Part shown: in pieces, positions 10,416 through 22,433 of the stretch | Position numbering within the stretch: position 1 is the first letter of the stretch | Layout of the letters: each line of letters starts with the position of its first letter | DNA from: Vanrija pseudolonga | Lineage: Eukaryota; Basidiomycota; Tremellomycetes; Trichosporonales; Trichosporonaceae | Assembly (NCBI RefSeq): GCF_020906515.1 | Contig: NC_085855.1 | Location: 2,170,001 to 2,234,000 of the forward strand | DNA: 64,000 nt | Reading direction: 5' to 3' | Position numbers and translations under genes: made by a program | The notes under the pieces: model-generated | Told to the model about the DNA's origin: nothing | The model's database searches: none | Seen by the model: the letters and a program-made list of their open reading frames with translations, nothing else

Positions 10416-12157
10416 TTACGACGTACGCCACACACCCTTGTCGCCAAAGGCCCATCGGGTGAAGATGACCATGACGACCATGAAACCGGTGAACGAACAG
10501 GTGATGGTGAAGCCGGTGGCGTAACGGGGCGCGTCCTTCTCGGGCCAGAAGAAGGCACCGTAAATAGACGAAAGCTGTCCGAAACCGTTGATCCAAGCGA
10601 TAGCGATGGCACGCTTCTCACGACCGTCGAACATGATGACGACCCACGACAGGAAGACGGGGAGGGCCGTCCAGATACCGGCACCGCCGAAACACAGGAA
10701 GACGTACTTGATCTTGGCGTTCTGGACGATGGCACAGAAGACGAACATGAAGGTCGAGAGGATACCGGCCGCGGCAATGACGGCAGCCTTTTGGCGGGTT
10801 CTGTCGGCAATGATACCGCCGATAATGGAGAAGACGAGCGAGACGAGGTAGACGGGGACGGCCATGAACTGGGCCATACGACCCTCGTAGTTCATTGCCT
10901 CGACGAGGGTGGGGATGAAGTAGGTGATGGTGCATGGCGGGTTGATGAAGTTGTATGCGAGGAGGAAGCACTGGTCCGTCAGTGGCGGTTGATACGGTGC
11001 TACCCACCCAAGTCTTAGGGTCCTTGAGAGCCTCCTTGAACGCCTGGGCGAGACCAATGGAGGGACCTTCTTCCTGAGCCTGCGCATACAGAATACGACG
11101 AGTAGCGAGCTGCTTCTCGTGCTCGGTGAGCCAGGGAGTGGTGGCGGGGTAGTCTGGGTGTGTGAGTGAGGCAAGCGCGGACAGGCTTACTGGGCAGAAC
11201 GAAGTAAGCGACAACACCAAGGACGACTGAGACACAGCCCTCGATGATGAACAGCCACTGCCAGCCGTGGGTGCCGGCGAGACCGTCCATGCTCTCGATG
11301 ATACCACCAGCGAGCAAACTACCAAAGGCACCAGCGACAAGGGTGGCCGAGTAGAAAATGGACATGCGGACGGCGCCTTCGTGGGGCTGTGGAGGGTTAG
11401 GTTTCCTTTGTGGCTGAGTCTGAAGGCGCGCGACGGCGTCACGCCACCACCGCACCAACCACCCACCTTGTACCAACACGACATGAGGAACATGACACCA
11501 GGGTAGAAGCCTGCCTCGGCGAGGCCGAGCACGAAACGGAACACGGCCATGCCTGCAACCGACGTGATGCCCTTTGCGCACCACTGGAAGCCACCCTGCG
11601 GTTTGTTAGACGACGCGCCGCCACACCGCACCACGCCGCACCCACCCAGATGACCATGAGCATCGGGAGATAGACACGGGGTTGAGATCGGGACAGAAGC
11701 ATGTTGGACGGCACCTCGAAGATGAGGTATCCGGCGTAGAAAATGGACAAAACGAGAGAATAACCGTTGGAGGACATGTTGAGGTCGCTTAACATACCAC
11801 CAATCTTGGCGTTACCGATATTGGTACTGGAAAGTGTTAGCAGGAGAGTTGAGAGACACAGGACGCAGTCGACGCTGCATCCCACCGCGCTCCTCACCGA
11901 GCGATATAGTTCATACTGCTCATGTCAGCAACATCCCACCACCACGCGCCCGACCCCACTCACAGCAGCATGACCCAAAGCATTGGCATCATGTGCAAGT
12001 CCATCTTCCTCACGAGCGCCTTTTCGCGCTCTGGGTCGATAATAAAGTCGGGGACACGCTCGCGGGTGCGGACCTGCTGGCGGGCGGCGGCGCGGTGCTC
12101 GGCATCGTGCACAAAGTCACCCTTCTCGTCGATGGCTTCGATAATGTCTCTCAACAT
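10416..12157 (-). CDS. MFS permease, Dal5-type (anion:cation symporter family)
   Basis: Seven exons on the minus strand: 11964-12157, 11898-11915, 11646-11826, 11467-11595, 11191-11386, 11008-11153, 10416-10970 (472 residues). The second exon is only 18 nt and supplies MNYIAR, completing the conserved helix-1 motif before TNIGNAK. Other family marks are GYLIFEVPSNMLL, GLAEAGFYPGVMF, WQWLFIIEG, PWLTEHEK and AIAWINGFGQL near the end. Members import organic anions and vitamins (allantoate, nicotinate, pantothenate, biotin, tartrate). The exact substrate cannot be assigned. About 12 transmembrane segments are expected at the plasma membrane. Introns range from 37 to 80 nt. It is divergent from the amino-acid permease across 1.66 kb. 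Confidence 0.88.
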
Positions 12158-13818
12158 TGAGACGCCGTGGTTTAGTGGTCAAGTCGGGGCGGTACAGTGA
12201 GCTGATTGAGTTGTGGTACAGGTATAACGGTGGGGTTGTGAGAGAGCGTAACGGGTGGGATGGCACGTTCTCTTTCCCCTCGTGGTGTGTCTTTTAAGAG
12301 ACGGCGTGGGACGTCGACGCGGCCATCAGGTTTTGCGTGCACGAGCCGGTCGTTTTGTGAGGGATAGCAGACGGGCTGAGAGAGGGGAAGCGGAACGACA
12401 CGCGAGGTCGGAGAGATGGTGGTGAGCGGTCAGTGCGTGGTCGAGTTGCCTTTCCCTTGTCCCTCGAATATGGCGACTGTGCGGTGGCTCAAAGGTCACA
12501 AGTGCTGCGGGTGGTGTCGAGTTGCGATGCAGCAGGAAGTGCTCGGGACACCACCCATCTCCTGGCGCATAGCGAGTGTCCCTCGCATGCCATCGTCTGA
12601 GGCAGCGCACATGTTAGTAGTGAACAAGTTTTCAGTGCTACCAGTGAACAGCCCAGCGAAACCATCACCAACCCATCCGTATTCCAGTGGCGCGCGGCGC
12701 GCGGCGCAGAGCACGGATCAACAGTGCGGCGGCGCCTCCGCTACGCCACCACCTCGGACGTCCTGCGCTCCACTCACGCGATCACCGTTTGGGATAATTG
12801 GCGTGGCTGCTCTCGCCCGTAGAGTCATTGTCTTTGTCGAGGTCGTGGCTTGTTTGGATTTGAACGCGGTGGTCTATTTGACCGCGGTGGTCTATTTTCT
12901 TCCTCCTTTGGTTCGTCTTCAATCGTCTTGTTGTCTGCATCGCCGATGTCCCTCCCGCCGTGCACGGCACAAGGATGGTCAGAGACGACTGAACGCACAC
13001 ACGAGCAGCTCGTGCCAGTCCGCTGCCGAGGGACCAAGACCCCACCCACCCCGCCCGACCGACGCCGAGATCTGGGCGGACACAAAGGCGGAGAAAAGCG
13101 ACCGCTCGATCGGGCCATCGCGCCTCCGACAAAGACGAAGCGCGTACGACACGTGTTCAGTCGCCTTGGGGCTGCTGGGCTGGTGATGCTGCGTGCATGG
13201 CGAGGTGGTGGGTGGGTTATGGCTCGGTGATTGAGTGACAGGAGGTTGCATCCTGCTTGTTTTGGTCGTTCAAATGGCTGGATTAGGAATTTTGGTTCCG
13301 CTTCAAATGCCCAGGTTGCCGGGCATTACTGTTCTCATTCTGTTCTCTTTGTTGTTGTCGACAAACTCACTTCGCTGCATTGTTCTGCTAACATGCTGAC
13401 CGAACAGACTGACAAGCACAAGCGACAAACTTGCCAGTATATGCACAGCTGCTGTAAGCCATACACCCTCCCCTCGCTCACCCCAGTGGGCCTCCGCGCG
13501 GCCGGAACATGGCGTTCTCACGTGGCCTGCTGACATGACCGAAATTTGCCGAATCGAACCCTACCGGCGGTAAGGCGGCAGCGCGTGCCTGCCAACTTTT
13601 CTCGAGGGACGCGGACTCGCCAGAGTGGGGTAGCAACGACAAGTTGGTTCGCTTAGAGCATGCCAAGCGGCGCGAGAGAGCAAGCAACGGGCGGGTGGGC
13701 GGGGGTGCGCCGACTGACTCATGGCTCGTCTGACTCGCGCCAGCCTCCCTCCGGGACACCGGTAAAGCAACTGTCCTGTTCTTCATCTCACTGTCGCTCC
13801 CTCCGCACACTCACCACC
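12158..13818. promoter_or_regulatory. 1.66 kb divergent promoter region between two permeases
   Basis: No coding signal stands out on either strand. A direct repeat (GCGGTGGTCTATTTG / GCGGTGGTCTATTTT) occurs at about 12867 and 12883. Both flanking genes start out of this region, so it should carry two promoters. Confidence 0.4.
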
Positions 13819-15593
13819 ATGACGACCCCGCCGATCTACACCACGTCGACTTCGGCAGGCGGCATCAGGCTGAACGAGTATCCGCCCTCAAGGCGCTCGT
13901 CGTCCCACCACGCCGTGTCGCACAAGGCCAGCAGCGCGAAGAATGCGCCGTATGGTGACCATCCCGAAGTTGGCCCGGCCAAGGACGGAAGCCATGGCGA
14001 GAGCGGCGGAATGGACGACGACGAGCCGCTCTTTGACGCCGTGTTCGGCGAGCTGTCGGCCAAGGGGCCAAACTACCGTGCTGTGAGTTGGCCTCGACGG
14101 CTGGTAGCTGTAACACGTACTGACCCCTGCGCAGGTCGGCACGATGGGCGCCTTCGTGCTCATCACGAAAGCCAACCTCGGTCTCGGCGTCCTCTCCATC
14201 CCCTTCGTCTTCATGACCCTCGGCATCGTCCCCGGCGTGATCGTCATCCTCGTGGTGCAGACAATGATCGGGTACTGCGCGGCTGCGATCGGGCCGTTCA
14301 AGCGCAACCATCCCGAGGTGTACGGTCTCGCCGACGCGGGCTACGTGTTTGGCGGTGTCTGGGCCAAGGAATACCTGTACGGGGTGTTCAGCGTCAGTGA
14401 GTACTGTGCATGTTCCGGGTCTGGTTGCGCAAGGCCCAGGTGCAAGCGAGCGAGCGAGCTGCGGACCTTGTCGCGCCAGACCCGGCCGCAAGCGAGCTGT
14501 CTGCCACGGCCCAAGCTCACACACCCCAGACCTCATCATGATCATCTCCTCCGCCATCGTGTCCATCTCAGTCGCGCTCAACGCCATCTCAGTGCACGGC
14601 GCATGCACGGCCATCTTCGTCGCCGTCGCCGCCATCGCGGGGTGTTTCATGGGCTCGTTCCGCACACTTAACAAGATCACCTGGTTCGGCTGGGTCGGCC
14701 TTGCGTTCCTCATCGCGTCGGTCTTGACGCTCACCGTTGCTGTTGGCGTGCAGGACCGCCCAGCCGCCGCGCCGCCCACCGGCCCGTGGGACAAGGACAT
14801 CAAGGTCGTCGCCAAGCCGCCCTTTGCCGCGGCGATGGGCGCCGTCAACGCCGTCATGTTCTCGTACGGCGCCACACCCACATACTTCAACATCATCTCC
14901 GAGATGCGCGACCCCCGCGGCTACACCACGGCCATGGCGTCGTCGATCGGCCTCATGACCGTCGTCTACCTCGTCATCGGCAACGTGGTGTACCACTTCA
15001 CGGGGCAGTACGTCTCGTCGCCCTCGCTCGGCTCCGCCGGCCCGCTCATGAAGAAGGTCTGCTACGGCATTGCCCTGCCGGCGCTCTTCGCCTCGCTCAC
15101 CATCGTCACCCACGTAAGTCGCCACGCCGCTGCCCCAGCTGACGTGCAGATCCAATCCAAGCATGTCTTTGTGCGCATCCTCTCGACGCCAAGCCGCCAG
15201 CGCCACCTCGTGTCCAACTCGTGGACTCACTGGCTCACCTGGATCGGCACACTCGTCGGCTCGTCGCTCATCGCGTACGTTATCGCCTCGGCCGTGCCCA
15301 ACTTTGGCAGCATCATCTCGCTCATCGGCGCCCTCATCGTGCCGTCCGCCGCCATCATCCCGTACCCCCTCATGTGGTGGCACGACAACTGGCGCTTCAG
15401 GACGAGCGAGGAGCGCCGCGAGCCCAAGCGCCAGCTCCTGTTCGTTATCAACGCCATCATTGTCCTCGTCGGCCTCTTCATCACCGGTGCCGGCACCTAC
15501 TCTGCGGTCGAGGACATTATCGCATCGACTGCGGCTGGTGCTGGCCCGTGGACTTGCGCCGACAACTCAAACTCGGTGAAGAAGGCCGAGTAA
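13819..15593 (+). CDS. amino-acid permease, AAAP (Aa_trans) family
   Basis: Four exons: 13819-14082, 14135-14396, 14530-15113, 15150-15593 (517 residues). An N-terminal hydrophilic tail of about 85 residues (Ser/His/Gly-rich, then DDDEPLFDAVFGEL) precedes helix 1, GAFVLITKANLGLGVLSIP, the family signature. Eleven hydrophobic segments can be followed, with FSYGATPTYFNIISEM in the middle and a short tail ending SVKKAE. Members are proton-coupled amino-acid carriers of vacuolar or plasma membranes. The closest type (Avt, SLC36/38 or fungal mtr-like) cannot be set by eye. Introns are 52, 133 and 36 nt. The 36-nt intron is free of stops and in frame, so an unspliced isoform would add 12 residues. 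Confidence 0.87.
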
Positions 15594-15672
15594 GACTGCT
15601 GCATTGTATATTATCGCATCATGGAAGCATCTGTGGGGGAGTGAAGTCGTAAAGCTTCAGGACCGCTGGTCG

Positions 15673-17691
15673 TTAGCGAGCCTCGGTGGTCGTAAACTTA
15701 CATCTGTCCGAGTCCCACAGCCCGTCCAGCTGCTCGTCGAAAGGATACTCTCGTTGATGGTCGCCTTTGGCAGTCTCCCGAGCCACTTGGACGTCGCCGT
15801 CGCCCAAAGACAGCATGTTGATGGCATGAAAGAGTCCCCACGAGGTCAGGAAGAAGCGTTCTGCGGGCAGATCATCCTCCACCGTATTATAGTGACCAGT
15901 TAGAGCGAGGACCGGCAGTGGCGCATCAGGCGTGTCGGTCGATATGTCGGCGGTATCGATAATAACGACGAGGTCGTTCTGCGGTCATGTCAGTTGTGCC
16001 CGTACCAGCCCACTCACAACAGCCATGAGGAAGCGGGTACCATACGAGTCGAACTGGGCCTGGCCCAGAACACCGTCGTGGAATAGTTCAAATCCCGTGT
16101 CGATCATGATCGTCTTGCTAGCGACGTACCGCAACCGCTCAGCGGCTTCGAGAGCCGCGACCGCACTGAAGACTGCCTCGTAGCGAGGAATGACAAGCAG
16201 ACCCCCACTGACGAACGTCAAGATGAGGGCCTTGTTCACAAACTGGAACCTGGAGGTCAGTGGTAGACGTGAGGCGACACTCACTGCCAGATCCCCCAAG
16301 TATTGTAGGGGTCGGACTCGTGGAACTTGTTGGTGCGAACACCGAGAAGACAATCGTCGTACTCGGGCCCTTCGCGCTGTGCAGGGACACTGAGGCGGTG
16401 GACCGATAGCCCGCGAGGATGGACTCCAGGCTGCGGTCGGAACCGCCGCAGTGCTTCCGGCATGCGCAGGCCAGGAATCCCGTCCTCGTCGACGAGGTAA
16501 TCCGTGATAGGATGGATGGGGTAGCCGACAGCGGGGGCCAGCTCGCGTCGGGCGTGGCCGCTGGTTGTGAAGCCCGGGACACCACTAGACTCATCGGGCA
16601 GCGTGAGCAAATGCTTGCCGTTGCGCGAGTAGATTCTGAGCTGGCTCTCTAAGGAAAAGATCCAATTGTCGTCGATGCTGGAGGCCTGGGGCGTCAGCTG
16701 CGGCGTCATTCAACACTTACTGCGGAGAAGTGATCGTCCTGGCCCCAGCCATCGCCCACGTCCTGCAACTTGACCCGCGAGACCTCTCCGGGCAGCGGCG
16801 CAGACCCAATGGGTAGCCGGTCGGCGATATGGTGGATCCGGACACGGCCCCGCGAGGTCTGCGTGACCGCCGTGAGGGTCATGCGTCCCCCAGGCCTCTC
16901 GTCGACGCGATAGTCCGCACCGGGGTTGGACACGATACTACCAGTCGGGTGTGATGCCAGCAGCTTGAAGCCCTCGATCGTGTCGTCCGAGGTCACCTCG
17001 TACCCCGTGCGCGCGACCCACTCGAACTCGCCTTCATCGCGCACCTGCACCCAGATGTTCACGGTACATCGGTCCGGCTGGCCCGGCTCGCCCGGGGTAG
17101 TGACCAGCTGCCCGAGCACGTGTCCAAGATGGTCCTCACAGAACAGGGGGTAGTCGAGCCCTGGCGGCAGAGCAATCTTGCGCTCGACGGCCAGCGAGTC
17201 CATGTCGACGACGTGAATCGCCCACTCGAGGCTCGGGTCGCCGCTCATCTCGGGCTCGGGCGTGTCGAGTATGAGCAGTTTCCGCGTGATGCAGTCGTAG
17301 GATGCGAGCGTGGGGGCGTTGGACTCGAGAACGCTGCGGCCGTACTTGAGTTTAGCCCGTCCGCCGCGCCAAGCCGACTCTTGCGCGAGGAAAGCGAGCG
17401 CTGGGTGTGAGCTTGCAACGCGACTCTCAACTCACCTCTGTCATTCCAGTCCACGGCCTCGGCGCCATCCACGAAACTCGCTTTCCGCTCGAGGTCCCGC
17501 AAGTGGTCCTGGACGTGCCGGTTCAGATTGGGCTGGACGAGCAGCGCGGCCCGCACGGCCTTGGACGCGTCGAGCGCGGCCCTCCACCCCCGCGACACGT
17601 TGTACGCGCGCAGTCGGAGCACGTCGATCGGAAGGCGGGCAAAGATCTGGCCGAGGACGTAGTCGTCGAATGCCGTGCAGGGGTCTGGCAT
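15673..17691 (-). CDS. F-box protein, tandem family member A
   Basis: Exons on the minus strand: 17436-17691, 16721-17400, 16285-16685, 16018-16249, 15673-15978 (624 residues). Introns are 35-39 nt with clean CTGAC branch sites. The N-terminal F-box-like helix set reads YVLGQIFARLPIDVLRLRAYNVSRGWRAAL (broken here as YVLGQIFARLPID and LRLRAYNVSRGWRAAL), then a long chain rich in short beta-type stretches that could form a propeller-like substrate domain. F-box proteins bind Skp1 and present targets to SCF ubiquitin ligases. The target is unknown. It starts MPDP, like members B and G, and lacks the RQSRLTDHW N-terminus and the tiny last exon of D-H. I chose 17691 over an ATG at 17709 because B and G start with the same MPDP. 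It appears intact. Confidence 0.75.
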
Positions 17692-18115
17692 CGCGTCGAG
17701 TGAATGCAAGTGAGGTGAGTGGAGTCGAGATTGCGATTGGAATCAGTCGCAAAACACGGTCGACGCCGATTGGCGTGGTGGAGGTGCGGGGACCCCACAC
17801 TTGTACTACCAGTGGCATGTGGCGCTCGGCGTGTCTCGGTCAACCACAACACGTCGCCGATGGCTACAGGCGGCTACTTGGAACGTTGACAAGAAGCAGG
17901 GTCAACCACACGGACCATAGGGGACGATTGTACTGTCCCAGAACCACCACTAAAGCTCTTGGGTATCTTCATTCATAAACAAACGCACATTCGGCTCCAC
18001 TCTAGAGGACGCTACACCTGCCGCGCCATCCTCAATAATAACTACAATGCCTGCATTTGTATGGCCCGTCCATTGGTACCGGCTTGAAGTCGAAGAAGCG
18101 TAGCACCTCTGACTA
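17692..18115. other. spacer between family members A and B
   Basis: About 420 bases upstream of A and downstream of B; no other feature seen. Confidence 0.4.
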
Positions 18116-20139
18116 TCAGCCTGGCGGATCATGTCGCAAACCTACTCTTGTCGACATCATCGATCGGGGACTCATCCCCAGCTGGTGACTGGGCGCTGAC
18201 TGTACCGTCACTTCCGGTGTCCTGGCGCGAGTGCCGTCAGCGCCACAATTGCTTACTATTTGACAACGTACATCCCGGGTCACGATCGCACTGCTCTCTG
18301 TAGTGATCTCGAAAACCCCTTCAGGCGTCAAGACGATGTGGTTTTCCGCGCGCCAACTGTGCCACGATCCACGGATGACAGTCATCGGCCATGACGCAGT
18401 GGATTCAGCCGAGATAGGAGGATGGCGCCCAATGTCCAGAACCATCATAATGTCGGTCTAATGCTAAGTCAAGGGGGGGGGGGGGGGGAGGCAGTATGCG
18501 TCTCTCACTTACGTGAAAGAATACCACTCGCCCGTTTTGGATGTCGATGTTGTCAGGGACCAAACCGGTATCGATCAATAGAGACTGTTGGTAGACGTAG
18601 TTGCTGCGCAGGGATTCCTCAAGTGTCAAGGCCTCCTTGAACACTTCAAGAGGGTTTGGGATGATTATTATCGCCCCGCTACGAATCATGATAACCAAAC
18701 GGTTGTCGCTGTAGAAGGAGCTAGTCGTCAGGTGCGGTCTAGTCGGAATATGGCTTACACAGTCTCCTCCCACGGGTTTTCAACATCTCCTCGGCATCGG
18801 TTGATCATAGCCTCATATTCGAGACCCCTGCGGAGGGGTTGCATTTTGTAGCGACTAACGGCATGTGCGCTGCATGAATCAGGGGTTGAGTGCCACGGAT
18901 AGGGAGCAGAGCACTCGGCCTCCCGTTCGCCAATGTCCGGCCGACGATGGGGCTCTCCCTTCATGCTGGCAGGTGCTCGTGGAAAGATGTACCCCACAGC
19001 CGGTCTCACTGTCGTATTTGAGAGTTTGATACGAAGATTGTCTGCTCGACGGAAGACAACAATCTGTTTGGCACCGGAAAAGATGTAATCATAGAATGGG
19101 TACAAGTTCTGGGAAATCAGATCAACCTCGGGCGTTCATACCTTTGTATGGATTTACTCACGTGCTGGTCTTCGTTCTCTGGCAGCTTCCAGTCTTCCAC
19201 TTCAGGTGCCAGGCCTTGTGCACCCCGTGGCATTTTGTCTGCCAAGGCTGAAATCTTTGCGCTACCACGGACTGCATCGCGGTCCATTGTGACCCGCAGG
19301 GTCACGCGATCATTATCCCCCAACACGCTGTCGTACTTTAGGCACTCCGATGGTGGCGTATGTCCCAGAGATAGAGTCGAGATCGGTACGAAATCCGGAA
19401 TCGGTTCAACATGGACAGGCTCGTTCCCAATTCGCGGGATCCATGCCAGTGGGTCTTCCGTGTCTTCTGTCACCCATGCAGATTAAAAAACGGCATGCTT
19501 GTGGGGCTTGGGTGGTGCTGGATCAAGGAACGTTTGGAGGAGCAACAGACCAAGGTTGTCGATGTGCATAACTTCATAGTTGATGGCAGGTGGGAGGGGA
19601 ATCTCGGTCAACCGAAAGGTGGGGTGAGAATGGACTTTGATTAGAGTCCAATCGCACACCAACCCCTCAGTCCAATGCAACATCACCCCGTCCGACATTT
19701 CTTGCGCGGTACGGTGTCGTGCAAGAATCAGGATTGGGCTGAACGGGGTGTAGAATTCGTTTAACTTGAACTCGAAGTGCGAAGGAAAAGGATACTTTAT
19801 GTTTCGGACAACCATCTCTCCGTTTCGCCATGACTTCTGAAGGGCAAGGAATTCCAAGGCTGCCGTGTCAGTAGAACTCGGCGGATATCTGTACGCGGCA
19901 TTACCTTTTGCGTTCCAGTCAAGGTCGTACTTGCGAGCTCGGCGGCGAAGGGTATCGCGATCGTCCTCATCCCATTGCGAAGTGCAGATGTACGTGTCCC
20001 TCATTGCGGTGGTTTCACCAAGTGCCGCTCGCCAGCTTCGGGACACATTATGAACGCCGAGGTGCAACGTATCGAGCGGCAAGTGGCTGAATATGGCCTT
20101 GAGGACATCGCCGTTGAGGTTTGCCACTGGGTCTGGCAT
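18116..20139 (-). pseudogene. F-box family member B, one in-frame stop
   Basis: Exon model on the minus strand: 19905-20139, 19162-19859, 18759-19108, 18513-18720, 18116-18457 (611 codons). All splice sites and phases fit, and the structure parallels member A exon by exon. The F-box region is VLKAIFSHLPLDTLHL followed by GVHNVSRSWRAALG. A single TAA at 19483-19485 (after HKHAVF) interrupts exon 2, and coding continues in the same frame (SAWVTEDTEDPL). So it is a young pseudogene, a readthrough gene or a sequence error. Intron 4 contains a run of 16-18 C. Intron 1 (45 nt) is in frame and stop-free. If translation stops at the TAA, a 200-odd residue F-box fragment would be made, able to bind Skp1 but without most of the substrate domain. 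Confidence 0.6.
18472..18489. repeat. G/C homopolymer inside an intron
   Basis: An uninterrupted run of G on the plus strand (C on the coding strand), 16 to 18 long. It lies in the last intron of family member B, close to its 3' splice site. Such tracts slip easily, so its length is likely to vary between strains. Confidence 0.7.
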
Positions 20140-20708
20140 ACTGGTGTGTGAATGAGTTTGCCGTCTGAAAGAGACGCGAGAGAGAGAGATTCTGGAGGTG
20201 AATTATACTGTTGGAGGAGCGTGAGTCGTCGGCTTGGACACGGCGTGTGGGGTGGCTGTGTTGATGTTTTGCAGTGCGAAGCGGTGGTGGTGGGAGGTGG
20301 TCCACCCTTTGTGTGTCATCAACAATGCTTGTGTCAACGAGGTTCGGGCGTCGAGCAATGTTGCGGGACAATGTCACAATGGTAGCTAGGCCTCACTGCA
20401 GATGAAGCTATGTTCTGGGATAATGGGTGGCTGGGGACAAACGTGGTATGGCAGGCACCATTTCATCACCGCTTCGCACTCACCTTACAATTGACTTTGG
20501 TTAAGCAGTGTGTGCTCTTTGTCCTCGGTGGTGCAGCCGCTACAGTACAAGCTCTTAGGCCCAGGTATTGTAACGTTCGATCAGTCATTGATGAGATGTT
20601 TGGCTCCTTTAGTTCAAAGTGGACGACCATGTTTGCATCCATGAATAATGAACCAGGCTACCGTCTCTCTTCTTTGTTTGTCCTCCGTAACTATGACGGC
20701 TGCTGAGA
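20140..20708. other. spacer between family members B and C
   Basis: 570 bases, less GC-rich than the genes. No coding feature supported beyond short chance ORFs. Confidence 0.4.
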
Positions 20709-21925
20709 CTAGAACGCCTTCCTCTCAGGCGCCTTGGCGAAAGTGATAATACGAAGAGCACCTGTTGGCATTAGCTCGTACTGCAGTTCACGGTGCACAC
20801 TTACGGGCAAGCTCTCCATCCTCGTCATAGAAATCCTCGTAAGCAGTCAGCTCGGGGTCGCGAGCTTGGGCTTGCTTGTAGTTGGCCTCGGTCGAGCCGC
20901 CCTCAACTGACACAAGCTCATAGATGGACTCGGCATCCTCGAGAATGACGTCGTCATCTGCCATGGAGCGCTCCGAGTCTGTGATTATCGTCGCTTCGAG
21001 ACTGGAGGCCCGTGAGAAGGAACCGTCCGTGCTCCCTGCCTCCGCCGCCTTGATGACCGGGGACAGCGGGAGCTTGGCGGAGTCCAGAATCACTGTGAAT
21101 ATGTGCTGCAGTCTGTCAGGAAGAATCATCAATGCAATGGCAGCTGTCCGCTTACACAGTAGATGAACATCCTAGTGCCGCAGAATCCGGTGCGGTATTG
21201 CTTGTTCGGTGTGAAAGGTGGCTTGTCCTGAAGGTGGAGGAGAATTGACTTGTCACGGACATAGTTGTCACGGTCGTTGGATGAGAGGTCTTGCTGGCCG
21301 ATGCAGACCGTGGTCCAGTTGGGAACAAGAAGGAGATACCCATCGTTCAGGAACGCGATAAGACAATCGGCGTCATCGAGGTACTTGAACCTGGTCGACG
21401 AGTCAGCGTATTGTCCCACGATTAGATCATTGACAACTCTGTACCCACCCCTGGACATCCCATGACTTGATTCCAGTCAGCAGTGACCTCTGAGTCGTTG
21501 ACTTCGGCGGTAAACACGGAGAAATCAGAGGGAGTGGGCGAGCAGTCAGGGTCCCAGCCCAAATCGAGGTCGTCGACGTCGCCCCAGCGATGACAACCGC
21601 AACTGCCGCCAAGCCGCCGCTCATACGCTCGCTCCGTAGCGCGCGAAACGGACAGCTGGAACTGGTTGGCCATGGTCTCGATGTGCCGCACGCGACGGAG
21701 ATGCGCATCCTCGTAGTCGGCCTCGCGGAAGAACGCACCGCGCCAAAGGCGACGAGTGAAGATACGCCGCCAGCTATGCGAGACGTTATGCGCGTGGACA
21801 AGGTCGGCGATGGGGAGGAAGGAGAAGCAGTGCTCGATGAGCGCGAAGGGGAGGCGCTTGGCTGGGTCGAGGGTGCTGCTGGGGGTTGGTGGCTGCCCCG
21901 GGCCGCCTGAATAGGCGTGGGGCAT
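20709..21925 (-). pseudogene. F-box family member C, internally deleted
   Basis: Starts MPHAYSGGPGQPP. The F-box region (FALIEHCFSFLPIADL, then VHAHNVSHSWRRIF) and the AFFREADYEDAHLRR segment are intact down to TPSDFSVFTAEV. At about 21465-21480 exon 1 runs straight into the last codons of what is exon 3 in the full-length paralogs (IKSWDVQG; compare FKSWKVRS in H), but in another frame. The large middle exon is missing. Downstream exons 21156-21390, 20805-21107 and 20709-20761 still splice correctly and carry YLDDADCLI, FCGTRMFIYC, ESIYELVS and the C-terminal ALRIITF. A deletion of roughly 0.8-1 kb explains this. The N-terminal reading frame ends at 21422, giving an F-box-only protein of 167 residues if expressed. 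Confidence 0.6.
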
Positions 21926-22433
21926 TGTTGTGGATGTTAATGGAGGAGTGGGTGGTTGAAAGGATGGAAGGAAGAAAGGATGATGAGAAAGAGAGTTGAG
22001 TGAAGAAATGGAAAATGAAAGTTGACGTGTGTTGAGTCAAAAGGAAGAAGTCGCGCAGGGTGGAATCGATCCGTGTGGTGGAGGTGTGGTCAACTTCTGC
22101 ACGACGCGTCCTCCTCCTTCAGACACCCTCGGACATCGACACCCATGTCCGACTCTCAATCACCACGGACCATGCACACCACAGGCTTTGCGGTGGTAGG
22201 ACCAGAGGTGGCAATGCTGAGTAAGAGGCGCTGGATCGGGTGGACAAGGCAAATAGAGGACATGGCCGTGCCTGAAAAGTGGAGGTGGTCCACCTGAATG
22301 GAGGTGTAAACAAGGGAGATTTGGGGTTTGACCTGGTGAGGTCACAAGGTCGATGATCATGTTTGCATGCGTTATTGAATGGCCCACTTCATAGAAATCA
22401 CAGTCTTCGAGGCAAGTGGTGAAGTGTAGCTGA
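21926..22433. other. spacer between family members C and D
   Basis: About 500 bases upstream of C. The first 120 bases next to the C start are A/G-rich on the plus strand (pyrimidine-rich leader on the coding strand). Nothing else recognised. Confidence 0.4.

Noticed and set aside
13545-13575. Possible tRNA B-box (GGTTCGATTC on the minus strand)
   Set aside because: The flanking bases cannot form a five-pair T stem and no A-box or acceptor stem is present.
13865-14896. 343-residue minus-strand frame over the amino-acid permease
   Set aside because: It spans introns of the permease and has no recognisable domain; antisense shadow.
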